A DNA stretch of 64,000 nucleotides from an uncultured Sphingomonadaceae bacterium (GTDB lineage Bacteria; Pseudomonadota; Alphaproteobacteria; Sphingomonadales; Sphingomonadaceae): positions 62,001 through 126,000 of the forward strand of contig CANLBM010000005.1 in the NCBI GenBank assembly GCA_947488845.1, read 5' to 3'. A program made the position numbers and the translations under genes. How positions within the stretch are numbered: the stretch's first letter is position 1; each line of letters opens with the position of its first letter. The notes beneath the pieces were generated by a model, which was not told where the DNA came from, did not search any database, and worked only from the letters and a program-made list of their open reading frames with translations. This document shows positions 46,832-55,336 of this stretch, in pieces.

Positions 46832-48075
46832 CCGAGCGCGGCCTGCTTCTCTTCCGCTAGCCGGTCCAGTTCCGCCCGGCTCTTCTTTTCGCTCGCGGAT
46901 TTCAATTGGCCGCATGCCGCCATGATATCGCGGCCTCTGGGAGTCCGGATTGGCGCGCTGATTCCGGCATCGAAAATGATCTTCGAGAAGGATTTTATCC
47001 GTTCGGGCGCAGAACATTCATAGTCCGAACCCGGCCAGGGATTGAACGGAATCAGATTGACCTTGGCGGGCAAGTCATAATTGCGCAGCAGATTGACAAG
47101 CTCGCGGGCATCCTGATCGCTGTCATTCTTGTCTTTCAGCATCACATATTCGAAAGTGATCCGCCGAGCATTGTTGGCGCCCGGATAATCGGCGCAGGCT
47201 TGAAGAAGCTCCTCGATCGAATATTTGCGGTTAAGCGGGACGATTTCGTCTCTGGTTTCCTTGTTCACTGCGTGCAGGGAAATCGCGAGATTGACGTTAA
47301 TCTCCGCTCCGGCCCGGGCGATCATTGGCACAACGCCGCTGGTCGACAAAGTGATCCGGCGGCGCGAGAGTGCCAGCCCGTCGCCGTCCATCACGATCTT
47401 CATCGCATCACGGACATTCTCGAAATTATACAACGGTTCACCCATGCCCATCAGCACGATGTTGGTCAGCAGGCGTCCGTCAGACTTATAAGCCTGATTA
47501 TATTCCTTGGTGTTCTCCACTTCGCCTTCTTCGGCAAAATCCATCACGCCTTTCGGCCACTCGCTCAGCGCGTCTCGCGCCAGCATGACCTGACCCACGA
47601 TCTCGCCTGGCGTAAGATTCCGCACCAGCCGCATCGTGCCAGTATGGCAGAAACGGCAATTGAGCGTGCAACCAACCTGGCTCGAGATACATAATGTGCC
47701 ACGATCCTCATCGGGGATGAAGACCATTTCATAATCTTGCGCGTCGGCCGAGCGCAGGAGCCATTTGCGGGTACCGTCTTCCGACAGATGCGCTTCGACG
47801 ATTTCCGGGCGCCCGATCACAAAGCGCTCTGCGAGCCAGGGCCGCAGGCTCTTGCTCATGTCGGTCATCAGACTGAAATCATTGATCCCGCGATGATATA
47901 TCCAGTGAAACAACTGCTTGGAGCGCAGTTTTCCCTGTTTCTCTTCAAGCCCCGCAGTGATCAGCAGGTCGCGGATCTCCACAACGCTGAGCCCGATGAG
48001 GTCGACGCGACCGTCTTCACGCGGGGTGACCTTGGATGGCAAGGGAACGGGATCTATATGGCCGGGTATCTGCAT
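46828..48075 (-). CDS. rlmN: 23S rRNA/tRNA (adenine-C2)-methyltransferase RlmN
   Basis: Radical SAM enzyme that methylates A2503 of 23S rRNA and A37 of some tRNAs. The 415-residue protein has the radical SAM cluster CTLNCRFC (CxxxCxxC) in [16 protein letters not shown], the second methylation cysteine C-terminal in [16 protein letters not shown], and the family stretches [40 protein letters not shown] and [23 protein letters not shown] 48075 is the first in frame and homology begins soon after. It lies 33 bp after a small exported protein in the phosphatase transcript. Confidence 0.96.
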   Translation of the reverse strand: MQIPGHIDPVPLPSKVTPREDGRVDLIGLSVVEIRDLLITAGLEEKQGKLRSKQLFHWIYHRGINDFSLMTDMSKSLRPWLAERFVIGRPEIVEAHLSEDGTRKWLLRSADAQDYEMVFIPDEDRGTLCISSQVGCTLNCRFCHTGTMRLVRNLTPGEIVGQVMLARDALSEWPKGVMDFAEEGEVENTKEYNQAYKSDGRLLTNIVLMGMGEPLYNFENVRDAMKIVMDGDGLALSRRRITLSTSGVVPMIARAGAEINVNLAISLHAVNKETRDEIVPLNRKYSIEELLQACADYPGANNARRITFEYVMLKDKNDSDQDARELVNLLRNYDLPAKVNLIPFNPWPGSDYECSAPERIKSFSKIIFDAGISAPIRTPRGRDIMAACGQLKSASEKKSRAELDRLAEEKQAALG

Positions 48076-48108
48076 GAAGCGGCATATAGGGAGTGTCTGC
48101 AGGAAAAT

Positions 48109-48603
48109 CTACCGCAACCGCGAACAGCCCAGCGATGCGGCGTCAATGGCGGTGGCTGCGCCTCGCAGCCGATAGGCGTCGACGATCGATTTGCCATCGC
48201 GCCCGACACTTTCGACGGTCATGCTGGTGGACGAACGGATCGCGGCGATGATTGCAGCGTCCATCCGCTTGTCCTGCGACCAGCCATCGGAGCGATTGGC
48301 GGTAAGCTGGAAGCGGCGACCGGCGATACTGACGATCACCCGACTATTGGTTGACCGGTTCCGGCTCAGGCGAACATGGAATTGTCGCCTGATCTCGCGT
48401 TTTGGCCAAAAGCCGATGCTGACGTAAGATTTACGCTCTGCCTTGCCATTAATCTCTTCCGACTCCGCAATCGCATAGCAGCGCGGGATTTCCGGATCGC
48501 GGAACGCGCCCCAGTTGTTGAATATGCCAAGGGAGTCCTTCGCGGCCACGGGTGCCGAGATTGCCGACACAAAAAGCCCCAGAAATATGAGCCGCTTTTT
48601 CAA
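48109..48603 (-). CDS. Exported protein resembling invasion-associated locus B proteins
   Basis: A 164-residue exported protein with a signal peptide (LKKRLIFLGLFVSAISAPVA, cut near AAKD). The mature part has IFNNWGAFRDPEIPRCYAIAES and VSIGFWPKREIRRQFHVRLSR, then a beta-rich section and a final GAATAIDAASLGCSRL. This arrangement recurs in sphingomonads and resembles the IalB family, but my confidence in the name is low. A TTG start at 48603 is chosen because it overlaps the phosphatase stop (TTGA) with GGAGAAGG upstream. Cysteines in PRCYA and LGCSR probably pair. Confidence 0.65.
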   Translation of the reverse strand: MKKRLIFLGLFVSAISAPVAAKDSLGIFNNWGAFRDPEIPRCYAIAESEEINGKAERKSYVSIGFWPKREIRRQFHVRLSRNRSTNSRVIVSIAGRRFQLTANRSDGWSQDKRMDAAIIAAIRSSTSMTVESVGRDGKSIVDAYRLRGAATAIDAASLGCSRLR

Positions 48604-49244
48604 GCCTTCTCCCCTTCCCCTCCGCCGGTGTGGATAATCTTTTCCACACCGTCGCAAATCTGGACGATCGAACCCTGCGGCAAGCCTTTGGCGATTGGCG
48701 CGCCAAAGCGCGAATGCGGATCGGCACCGACCAGCAAGCCACGCAACACCCGGCTGGTCATGCCGTGGCTGATCAACACGGCGTCGCGCGCAAAATCCTG
48801 TTCTCCGATCCAGTGTTCCAGTCTTTTTGCAATATCACGATAATCTTCGCCACCGGGAGCCGCCGTGACAAACAGCCGCTCCTCTTCATCGATTTCCAGC
48901 TTGCCTGCCAGATCCCGGTAATAGACGCCGCCCCACTCACCCATATCAATTTCCTGAAGCCGCGCGTCGCTGCGCGCCTGATGCCAGTCGGCACCGACAT
49001 GCTCGGCAACCACCGATAAAGTTTGCAGCGCCCGGTCGGTATCCGAAGCGATCAGATCGAGGGCCGGTGGATTTGGCCCGAGGTGCAGCGCAAGAGCGCG
49101 ACCCATAGCATCCGCCTGAGCGAAGCCGGCTCGGGTCAGCGGCGTATGGACATGGTCGCCCTGAATCCGCGCTGCGAGGTTGAAGATTGTCTCGCCGTGG
49201 CGCGCAATAAACAGACGCTTTCCATTGGTATTGATGCCGCTCAT
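48600..49244 (-). CDS. Histidine phosphatase family protein (phosphoglycerate mutase-like)
   Basis: A 214-residue member of the histidine phosphatase superfamily. The catalytic histidine is in FIARHGETIFNLAARIQG, which has the RHGET-x-x-N form of phosphoglycerate mutase-like enzymes; DTPLT-like HTPLTRAGFAQADAMG, LIASDTDRALQTL, the acidic LQEIDMGEWGGVYY and the late second histidine LISHGMTSRVLRG complete the set. ATG 49244 has AGGA nine bases upstream. It diverges from dnaN and couples with an exported protein gene and then rlmN. The substrate is unknown; phosphoglycerate or a small phosphoester are possible. Confidence 0.88.
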   Translation of the reverse strand: MSGINTNGKRLFIARHGETIFNLAARIQGDHVHTPLTRAGFAQADAMGRALALHLGPNPPALDLIASDTDRALQTLSVVAEHVGADWHQARSDARLQEIDMGEWGGVYYRDLAGKLEIDEEERLFVTAAPGGEDYRDIAKRLEHWIGEQDFARDAVLISHGMTSRVLRGLLVGADPHSRFGAPIAKGLPQGSIVQICDGVEKIIHTGGGEGEKA

Positions 49245-49472
49245 GTTTTTCCTGTCCCGTTCAAAAATGGCAAAAACCATCCAATGAACTGCGGCTTTAA
49301 CCGCCTCACTAGTTTTTTCCACAGTTTTTCACGGCATTATCCGACATCGGGCCGCGATCAGGCTTGCCCTGCGGCACTTTATTGTTAATGAAGCGTGGAA
49401 CTATTCGTGAACCTGTGCGGACTCTTGTGCTCAGCGGTTTTCACGGTTGATTGGGAACAAGAAGGACGGTTT

Positions 49473-50588
49473 ATGAAAGCGACCATTGAACGCGCGGCAT
49501 TGCTAAAGAGCCTGGGCCATGTCCAGTCCGTGGTTGAGCGGCGCAACACTATTCCGATATTGTCCAACGTACTGATCGAGGCAAGCGCCGACGGCAGCAT
49601 CAAGCTGATGGCAACCGACCTCGACCTCCAGGTTGTTGAGACCGTCGAAGCCCAGGTCGAGACCGCGGGATCGACCACGGTTTCCGCACACACATTATTC
49701 GACATCGCCCGCAAGCTGCCCGACGGATCGCAGGTCCAGCTGGACGCCGCCGATGGCAAGATGAAGGTCAACGCCGGCCGCGCCCGCTTCAACCTGCAGA
49801 CGCTGCCCCGCGACGATTTCCCGGTCATTGCCGAAGGCGAACTGCCGACCAGTTTCGAACTGCCGGCAAGCTCGCTGATCCAGATCATCGACAAGACCCG
49901 CTTTGCGATCTCGACCGAAGAGACCCGCTATTATCTCAACGGTATTTTCCTGCACGTGCAGGATGAAGAAACGCCGGTGCTCAAGGCCGCTGCTACCGAT
50001 GGCCATCGCCTCGCCCGCGTCACCCTGCCCCGTCCGGCGGGCGCAGAAGGCATGCCCGACGTGATCGTCCCGCGCAAATGCGTCAACGAACTGCGCAAAT
50101 TGCTCGACGAGAATAATGAATCGTCGGTCCAGATCGACCTGTCGGCGAGCAAGATCCGCTTCACCCTCGGCACCGCGATCCTGACCAGCAAGCTGATCGA
50201 CGGAACATTCCCCGATTACACGCGCGTCATCCCGACCGGCAATGACAAGCTGCTCAAGATCGACGCAAAAAGCTTCGCCCAGGGCGTCGACCGTGTTTCG
50301 ACCATCGCGACTGAAAAAACCCGCGCCGTTAAAATGGCGCTCGGCGATGACAAGATCACCCTGTCCGTCACCTCGCCCGAAAATGGCAAGGCCGAGGAAG
50401 AAGTGCCCGGCTCCTACAAGGACGATGTCTTCGAAATCGGTTTCAACTCGAAATATCTGATGGATATCCTCGGCGAGATCGAAGGCGACACCGTGGAACT
50501 GCATCTCGCTGACGCCAGCGCCCCGACGCTCATTCGCGAGAATGACAAGAGCACGGCGCTCTATGTGCTGATGCCGATGCGGGTTTGA
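49473..50588 (+). CDS. dnaN: DNA polymerase III beta subunit (sliding clamp)
   Basis: Ring-shaped processivity clamp of the replicase. The 371-residue protein has three similar domains with family motifs KATIERAALLKSLGHVQSVVERRNTIPILSNVLIEAS split across the N-terminus (here shown as SVVERRNTIPILSN), LPRDDFPVI, FAISTEETRYYLNGIF, TDGHRLARVTLP, IVPRKCVNEL, LIDGTFPDYTRVIP and the C-terminal YVLMPMRV, which forms the partner-binding pocket. GAAGGA precedes ATG 49473. dnaA is not adjacent, as is usual in this group, so no replication origin is inferred here. Confidence 0.98.
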   Translation: MKATIERAALLKSLGHVQSVVERRNTIPILSNVLIEASADGSIKLMATDLDLQVVETVEAQVETAGSTTVSAHTLFDIARKLPDGSQVQLDAADGKMKVNAGRARFNLQTLPRDDFPVIAEGELPTSFELPASSLIQIIDKTRFAISTEETRYYLNGIFLHVQDEETPVLKAAATDGHRLARVTLPRPAGAEGMPDVIVPRKCVNELRKLLDENNESSVQIDLSASKIRFTLGTAILTSKLIDGTFPDYTRVIPTGNDKLLKIDAKSFAQGVDRVSTIATEKTRAVKMALGDDKITLSVTSPENGKAEEEVPGSYKDDVFEIGFNSKYLMDILGEIEGDTVELHLADASAPTLIRENDKSTALYVLMPMRV

Positions 50589-50630
50589 TAGCGCTCCCTT
50601 GAGGGAGAGGGTTGCGTAGACTTAATCAGC

Positions 50631-50702
50631 TACGTTCGTCCTGAGCCTGTCGAAGGGCAGCGCTCGGTTACAGGCGTGGTTCGACAAGCTCACCACGAAC
50701 GG
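50631..50702. repeat. Family-D REPIN after dnaN
   Basis: Left arm TACGTTCGTCCTGAGCCTGT and an inverted, more diverged right arm ending CACGAACGG enclose a short centre. It is related to the pair at 34104-34174. Confidence 0.8.
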
Positions 50703-50744
50703 CAACAAACCGTTGCACAACTCTGATCCAACTGCGTTTAACCC

Positions 50745-50865
50745 TGTCACTCCAGCGAAGGCTGGAGCCTATACCAATGTAGCTATCTCTCGCTTATTCT
50801 CGCCAAGTGCAAAACTTGCTGGTCATCGCCAGATCGGGTTGGGCCCCAGCCTTCGCTGGGGTGAC
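50745..50865. repeat. Family-A REPIN after dnaN
   Basis: Arms GTCACTCCAGCGAAGGCTGG and the inverted GGCCCCAGCCTTCGCTGGGG flank a 73-bp spacer. The spacer is longer than in the array units and shares only CCAATG and CGGGTT with them. Confidence 0.8.
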
Positions 50866-50988
50866 GGAAATCTAGGCAGCGACCCTTGAACCTAGACCAT
50901 ATTCCATTGAATGTTCGGCCTCTCGCAGCCGACACGTCCGAGAACACTAGCATTTACTTCCGCGGCACAATATAGCGCCCGCAACACC

Positions 50989-51426
50989 ATGACTCGGCCT
51001 CTTCCCCTCTCCCGGTTCCTGAAAACCAACCCGGCGATCCACGCGTTCGCCTTGCTCGCGATGTTGGTGGGTGCGCTGGCGCCGCAAGGCTTTATGCCCA
51101 CCCAGACTACCGGTGGTTTTGCGATCAAGCTCTGCTCCGGCCACGCCGACAGCAAGCTGTCGATCACGCCGGACAATCCCGACTTTGAGCTACTTTCGCT
51201 GGTCTATGGTCAGCAGGACGAGACCGCGCCGGAACCCGAACCAGAACCATCGACGCCTGCCTGCGCCTTCGCCGGTGGCACGTCCTTTGGCCTTGCTGCT
51301 TCCGCACCAGAACTTGCAACCTCTACATTGGCTCCGGCCACGCACGAACCATCCGAGCCGCGCCGCTTTGCGCTGCACAACCGGATCAACGTTCCGCCAG
51401 CAACCGGGCCGCCTGTAACCGTCTGA
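50989..51426 (+). CDS. DUF2946-like small membrane/exported protein
   Basis: A 145-residue protein with a hydrophobic segment at about residues 15-35 (IHAFALLAMLVGALAPQGFM), followed by GGFAIKLCSGHADSK and a late TPACAFAGGTSFG. This pattern (ALAPxGFMP, then IxLCSGH, then CAFA) is that of DUF2946 proteins, which are often encoded beside copper-handling genes. The middle has a Glu-Pro repeat (EPEPEPEPSTP-like). ATG 50989 is chosen because the hydrophobic part follows it closely. The methionine-rich outer-membrane protein gene starts 67 bp downstream. A copper link is inferred from family context, not proven. Confidence 0.65.
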   Translation: MTRPLPLSRFLKTNPAIHAFALLAMLVGALAPQGFMPTQTTGGFAIKLCSGHADSKLSITPDNPDFELLSLVYGQQDETAPEPEPEPSTPACAFAGGTSFGLAASAPELATSTLAPATHEPSEPRRFALHNRINVPPATGPPVTV

Positions 51427-51493
51427 ACCCGATTTCAAATTTGCAGTGCGCCACACGGCGACCACTGCGTTCAGATATTTACAGGAAATTTTT

Positions 51494-52579
51494 ATGAAGA
51501 ATCTAGCTTTTGCAGGCGCGATGATCGCGTCTTGCACCCTCGCCTCTCCGGCTTTCGCCCATAATGTGCGAGCCGATGACCATGCGCCCATCGGCGTATC
51601 AGCCGACCATACGCACAAGAAAGGCGAAATCATGTTCTCGCTGCGCTACATGCATATGGAAATGAGCGGTAACCAGATCGGCACCGACGGCATCAGCAAT
51701 GATGCTATCGTGACCACCATTCCCAACCGCTTTGCCGGCATGCCGATGCAGCCGCCCACTTTGCGGCTGGTGCCCCAGTCGATGGCAAAGGACATGGTGA
51801 TGCTTGGCGCCATGTATTCGCCCGCCGACTGGATCACGCTGGTCGCCATGCTGCCCTATAGCGAGCGGGAATCAAACATCACGACCTATGCCGGGCCAAC
51901 CGGGACCACGGTGCTGGGAGACTTCCAGACCAATCCCAAAGGCATTGGCGACATCAGCGCCGGAGCGATTGTCCCGTTACTGGGTCAAAAGCCCGCCACC
52001 AGCGACACCGGCACCGAACTGAACCTGCGCGCCGTGGTCGGCATGCCGACCGGATCGATCAATGAAACCGGTCAGACCCTGTCTCCGATGAACATGCAGA
52101 TGACCATGACCATGCCCTATGGCATGCAGAGCGGGTCGGGCACCTGGGACCTGATGCCGGCACTGACGCTGAAACAATGGGCAGGAAAATGGAGTTTTGG
52201 CGCGCAATATGCCGGAACCATCCGCACCGGCACCAATGATAACGGCTATCGTCTGGGCGATGTCCATGAAGGCTCACTCTGGGCCAGCTATCTGCCTGCG
52301 CAATGGATCAGCCTGTCGGGCCGCGTCCGCGCCCAGTCGACAGGCCGTATCGATGGTCTGAACCCGAATGTCATGGGACCGGTACAGACCGCAAATCCCG
52401 ACTTTTCCGGTGGAGAAAGAGTGGACTTGCTCGGCGGCGTCAATTTTGTCGCCACCCATGGCGCGCTGGCCGGCCATCGCCTCGGCATCGAGCTTGGCGC
52501 CCCGGTCTACCAGAATGTCAACGGTCCGCAGATGACCGGTGACTGGATGTTGACCGTCGGTTGGCAGAAGGCATTCTAG
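51494..52579 (+). CDS. Methionine-rich outer-membrane protein, possibly copper related
   Basis: A 361-residue exported protein. The signal peptide (MKNLAFAGAMIASCTLASPA, cut after AFA) is followed by a histidine-rich N-terminus (HNVRADDHAPIGVSADHTHKKG). Then comes a barrel-like body with many alternating strands (EIMFSLRYMHMEMSG, WITLVAMLPYSERES, GKWSFGAQYAGTIRTG, GAHRLGIELGAPVY-like HRLGIELGAPVY) and a final aromatic residue (GWQKAF). Met-rich stretches such as MHMEMSGNQ and MNMQMTMTMPYGMQ could bind copper ions. AGGAAA precedes ATG 51494. I do not recognise a named family with certainty; the DUF2946 neighbour and the methionines suggest metal handling. Confidence 0.7.
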   Translation: MKNLAFAGAMIASCTLASPAFAHNVRADDHAPIGVSADHTHKKGEIMFSLRYMHMEMSGNQIGTDGISNDAIVTTIPNRFAGMPMQPPTLRLVPQSMAKDMVMLGAMYSPADWITLVAMLPYSERESNITTYAGPTGTTVLGDFQTNPKGIGDISAGAIVPLLGQKPATSDTGTELNLRAVVGMPTGSINETGQTLSPMNMQMTMTMPYGMQSGSGTWDLMPALTLKQWAGKWSFGAQYAGTIRTGTNDNGYRLGDVHEGSLWASYLPAQWISLSGRVRAQSTGRIDGLNPNVMGPVQTANPDFSGGERVDLLGGVNFVATHGALAGHRLGIELGAPVYQNVNGPQMTGDWMLTVGWQKAF

Positions 52580-52588
52580 CCTGAAAGG

Positions 52589-52615
52589 CCCCTCCCCCTT
52601 TTCTAGGGGGAGGGG
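52589..52615. terminator. Hairpin between convergent genes
   Basis: CCCCTCCCCC-TTTTCTA-GGGGGAGGGG has a 10-bp perfect stem between two convergent stop codons. It resembles the stem of family-B/F REP elements. It could terminate from both sides, though no long T-run follows. Confidence 0.55.
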
Positions 52616-52621
52616 AATATA

Positions 52622-54364
52622 TTATTCCGCCGCTTCGAGCATCTCTGCCATCTGCGGGCCACGGATCAGGCCGCCGGGGCGCTTGTCGGTCACGACGCCG
52701 CCCTTGAAGGTCACTTGCCCCGACTTGATCGTATAATCATAGCCGTCAGCCTTTTGCAGCAGACGCTTGCCGCCCGCTGGCAGATCAAAGGCCAGCCACG
52801 GCTTGCCGAGCTTGATCCGCTCCATGTCGATCACATTCACATCTGCCAGATAGCCGGGCTTGAGGACACCGCGATCGTTCAGGCCATAGAGCCGTGACGT
52901 ATCCAGACATTGCCGTTTGACGGCATGCTCGATGCTCAGAGTGCCGCGCTTGCGGTTCTTCACCCAATATTCGAGCATGAAGGTCGGGCTCGCGGCATCG
53001 CAGATGGTGCCGCAATGCGCGCCGCCATCCGACAGGCTGTTCACCGTATCGTCGGCCTGCTGCAATGTTTCGAGGAAATCGAGATTGCCGTCCATATAGT
53101 TGAGCAGAGGCAGATAGATAAAGCCCTTGCCGTCATCGGTCGTCATCAGATCATAGGCATATTCCGCGCCGGATTTGCCAGCGGCGGCGGCACGAGAGGC
53201 GATACTTTCATCCGCCTGCGGCTCGTAATTGAAATCCAGATCCATCTCGAACTGCACCGGCCAGCCCTGCGTGATGATCATGAAGACCGGGACGATATCG
53301 ACCTGCTCCGGCATCTCGGCAGTCTCGCTCAGCAATTGTGCCTTGAACGCCGGATTCTTCAGTTTGGCATATTTCTCGTCCCAGCTCAGCTGTTCCATAG
53401 CCATCCAGCTCGGGTGACGGACGAAGGGATGCACCGTGCCCTGCCAGGCCATGACAATACCGTTTCCGCGCAGCGCAATCTGCGCGACGATATTGGCACC
53501 ATTGTCATTTTCTGCCCGCATATTGCTGATCTGCTCGTCAAGCGTCTGCTCCTTGGCGATCGACTGCAGCGCCGCAAAGGTCACCGGCAGGCCGGTTTCG
53601 CGGCTGAGGTCGCCCATCCAGCCAAATTCATCCCATTCCTTGTTGAGATCGCTGGCCATCTCGAACACGCCATAGCCGACCCGGCCCATCGCGCGGCCGA
53701 TGCCGATCAGCTCCTCCTTGGTCGCTGTGGTACCGGGAACAAGTTCGCCGTCAATGCTGCGATGCAGGATCGTCCGCGAAGTCGAAAAGCCAAGAGCGCC
53801 GGCTTTCAGACCATCCTCGACGATCTGTGACATCTGGTCGATTTCATCCTGTGTCGGCACAGCGCCCGGCTTTTCCCGGTCGCCCAGCACATAGGCACGG
53901 ACCGCGCCATGCGGCACATGCGTCGCGACATCGACGGTGCGCGGCATTCTTTCCAGCTCGTCGAGATATTCGGGGAAAGTCTCCCAGTTCCAGCTCATCC
54001 CTTCGGCCAAGGCGGTGCCGGGGATATCCTCGACGCCTTCCATAAGATTGATCAGCCATTCGTGACGATCAGGCCGTGCCGGTGCGAAACCGACACCGCA
54101 GTTGCCCATTACGACTGTGGTGATACCGTGCCAGCTCGAGGGTGCCATTTCATCGTCCCAGGTCGCTTGCCCGTCATAATGGGTGTGCACGTCGACGAAG
54201 CCGGGGGTGACAAATTTTCCCGATGCGTCAATCTCTTCACGGCCCTGCGCCGTAACCGTTCCGACAAGCGAAACCCGGTCACCATCAATCGCGACATCGG
54301 CGACAAAAGGCGCTCCGCCCGTACCATCAACCACGGTTCCCCCGCGTATAACCAGATCATGCAT
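52622..54364 (-). CDS. N-acyl-D-amino-acid deacylase family amidohydrolase
   Basis: A 580-residue zinc amidohydrolase of the D-aminoacylase group, related to dihydroorotase-type enzymes. Metal ligands H60 and H62 lie in [16 protein letters not shown], followed by [16 protein letters not shown], where the cysteine is a zinc ligand in D-aminoacylases. Later come [38 protein letters not shown] in pieces (SDGGAHCG), and the C-terminal [16 protein letters not shown] that closes the small beta-domain. Length is longer than the classic enzyme (about 480). No signal peptide is seen, so it is cytoplasmic. It diverges from an alpha/beta hydrolase gene; the pair may share control. Confidence 0.86.
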   Translation of the reverse strand: MHDLVIRGGTVVDGTGGAPFVADVAIDGDRVSLVGTVTAQGREEIDASGKFVTPGFVDVHTHYDGQATWDDEMAPSSWHGITTVVMGNCGVGFAPARPDRHEWLINLMEGVEDIPGTALAEGMSWNWETFPEYLDELERMPRTVDVATHVPHGAVRAYVLGDREKPGAVPTQDEIDQMSQIVEDGLKAGALGFSTSRTILHRSIDGELVPGTTATKEELIGIGRAMGRVGYGVFEMASDLNKEWDEFGWMGDLSRETGLPVTFAALQSIAKEQTLDEQISNMRAENDNGANIVAQIALRGNGIVMAWQGTVHPFVRHPSWMAMEQLSWDEKYAKLKNPAFKAQLLSETAEMPEQVDIVPVFMIITQGWPVQFEMDLDFNYEPQADESIASRAAAAGKSGAEYAYDLMTTDDGKGFIYLPLLNYMDGNLDFLETLQQADDTVNSLSDGGAHCGTICDAASPTFMLEYWVKNRKRGTLSIEHAVKRQCLDTSRLYGLNDRGVLKPGYLADVNVIDMERIKLGKPWLAFDLPAGGKRLLQKADGYDYTIKSGQVTFKGGVVTDKRPGGLIRGPQMAEMLEAAE

Positions 54365-54401
54365 CGACTCTCTCCTTTATTTTTTTCGGTGCTATAACAG
54401 A

Positions 54402-54419
54402 TTTAACTGGTTGGTTAAA
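54402..54419. promoter_or_regulatory. Inverted repeat TTTAAC-N6-GTTAAA in a divergent promoter
   Basis: An 18-bp element with perfect 6-bp arms lies between the divergent D-aminoacylase and alpha/beta hydrolase genes, 38 and 24 bp from their starts. Its AACCAACCAGTT core resembles TetR-type operators. No regulator gene is adjacent. Confidence 0.4.
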
Positions 54420-54442
54420 GCGTCCTCGTGCAAGATGGAAAT

Positions 54443-55336
54443 ATGGAAAAGATTGTCTCATGGAATCCGGAACCGTCAAGCGGCATCGCCGTGGAATGGA
54501 TCGAAGCCAACGGCCAGACCTTTGAAGTCGCGACCACCGGCGAAGGCGAGAAACTCGCGCTCTGCCTCCATGGCTTCCCCGAACTCAACCATAGCTGGCG
54601 TCACCAGATACCGATGCTCGCCGAAATGGGCTATCGCGTCTGGGCCCCCAATTTGCGCGGCTATGGCGGCTCGAGCAGACCAGAGGGCATAGACGCCTAT
54701 CGCCTGAACATATTGGTCGAGGATGTCGCCGCCCTGATCGACGCCAGCGGCGCCGAAGACGTCACCCTGATCGCCCATGACTGGGGCGCGATCATCGCCT
54801 GGCATTTCGCAATCAAAAAGATACGCCCGCTGACCCGCCTGGTGATCATGAATGTCCCGCATCCCAAATGCGCGCAGCGGGAAATGCGGCACTGGTATCA
54901 GCTCCGGAAAAGCTGGTATATTTTCTTCTTCCAGATTCCATGGCTGCCCGAAAAAATGTTTGGACGGAACGGAGCGGAGCCGGTGAAACGGGCTTTCTCG
55001 AAAATGGCGGTCGACAAAAGCGGCTTCCCGGATAGCGAATTGCAAATCTACGCCGATGCCGCCAGCCGCCCCGGCGCGCTACGATCGATGATAAACTATT
55101 ACCGCGCCCTTCTCCGCACCAGGGACGCACGCGAAATCGGCGACGGTATCGTCGATATCCCGACCCTGATGATCTGGGGAGAAGAGGATATGGCGATCGA
55201 TATCCGCTGTACCGACGGCACAGAAGAGTGGGTGCCCGATCTGGAGCTGCACCGCTTGCCCGGCGTGTCGCATTGGGTGCAGCAAGAAGCACCGGATAAA
55301 GTGAATGCGATATTGCGGGGTTGGTTGTCCGTCTAG
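54443..55336 (+). CDS. Alpha/beta hydrolase (epoxide hydrolase-like)
   Basis: A 297-residue alpha/beta hydrolase of the epoxide hydrolase or haloalkane dehalogenase-like group. The oxyanion loop CLHGFPELNHSWR (HGFP, about 42-46) and nucleophile D113 in AHDWGAIIAWHF are visible; an aspartate at the nucleophile fits epoxide hydrolases. RLVIMNVPHP follows. The charge-relay acid lies near WGEEDMAID and the histidine in GVSHWVQQEAPDKV. ATG 54443 is preferred over a GTG at 54428. It converges on the ferredoxin-NADP reductase gene, overlapping by four bases. The substrate is unknown. Confidence 0.85.
   Translation: MEKIVSWNPEPSSGIAVEWIEANGQTFEVATTGEGEKLALCLHGFPELNHSWRHQIPMLAEMGYRVWAPNLRGYGGSSRPEGIDAYRLNILVEDVAALIDASGAEDVTLIAHDWGAIIAWHFAIKKIRPLTRLVIMNVPHPKCAQREMRHWYQLRKSWYIFFFQIPWLPEKMFGRNGAEPVKRAFSKMAVDKSGFPDSELQIYADAASRPGALRSMINYYRALLRTRDAREIGDGIVDIPTLMIWGEEDMAIDIRCTDGTEEWVPDLELHRLPGVSHWVQQEAPDKVNAILRGWLSV

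Larger units (their letters stand above)
50589..50988. other. Gene-free region after dnaN with two REPINs
   Basis: The 400 bp between dnaN and the DUF2946 gene contain a family-D pair (50631-50702) and a family-A pair (50745-50865). No gene or further structure was seen in the rest, which must include the promoter of the DUF2946 gene. Confidence 0.7.

Noticed and set aside
48629..48649. TGTGGATAA next to TTTTCCACA, like a pair of DnaA boxes near dnaN
   Set aside because: They lie inside the coding sequence of the histidine phosphatase. Another perfect box occurs inside ligA (23853-23861), and no AT-rich unwinding region or dnaA gene is nearby, so this is not evidence of an origin.
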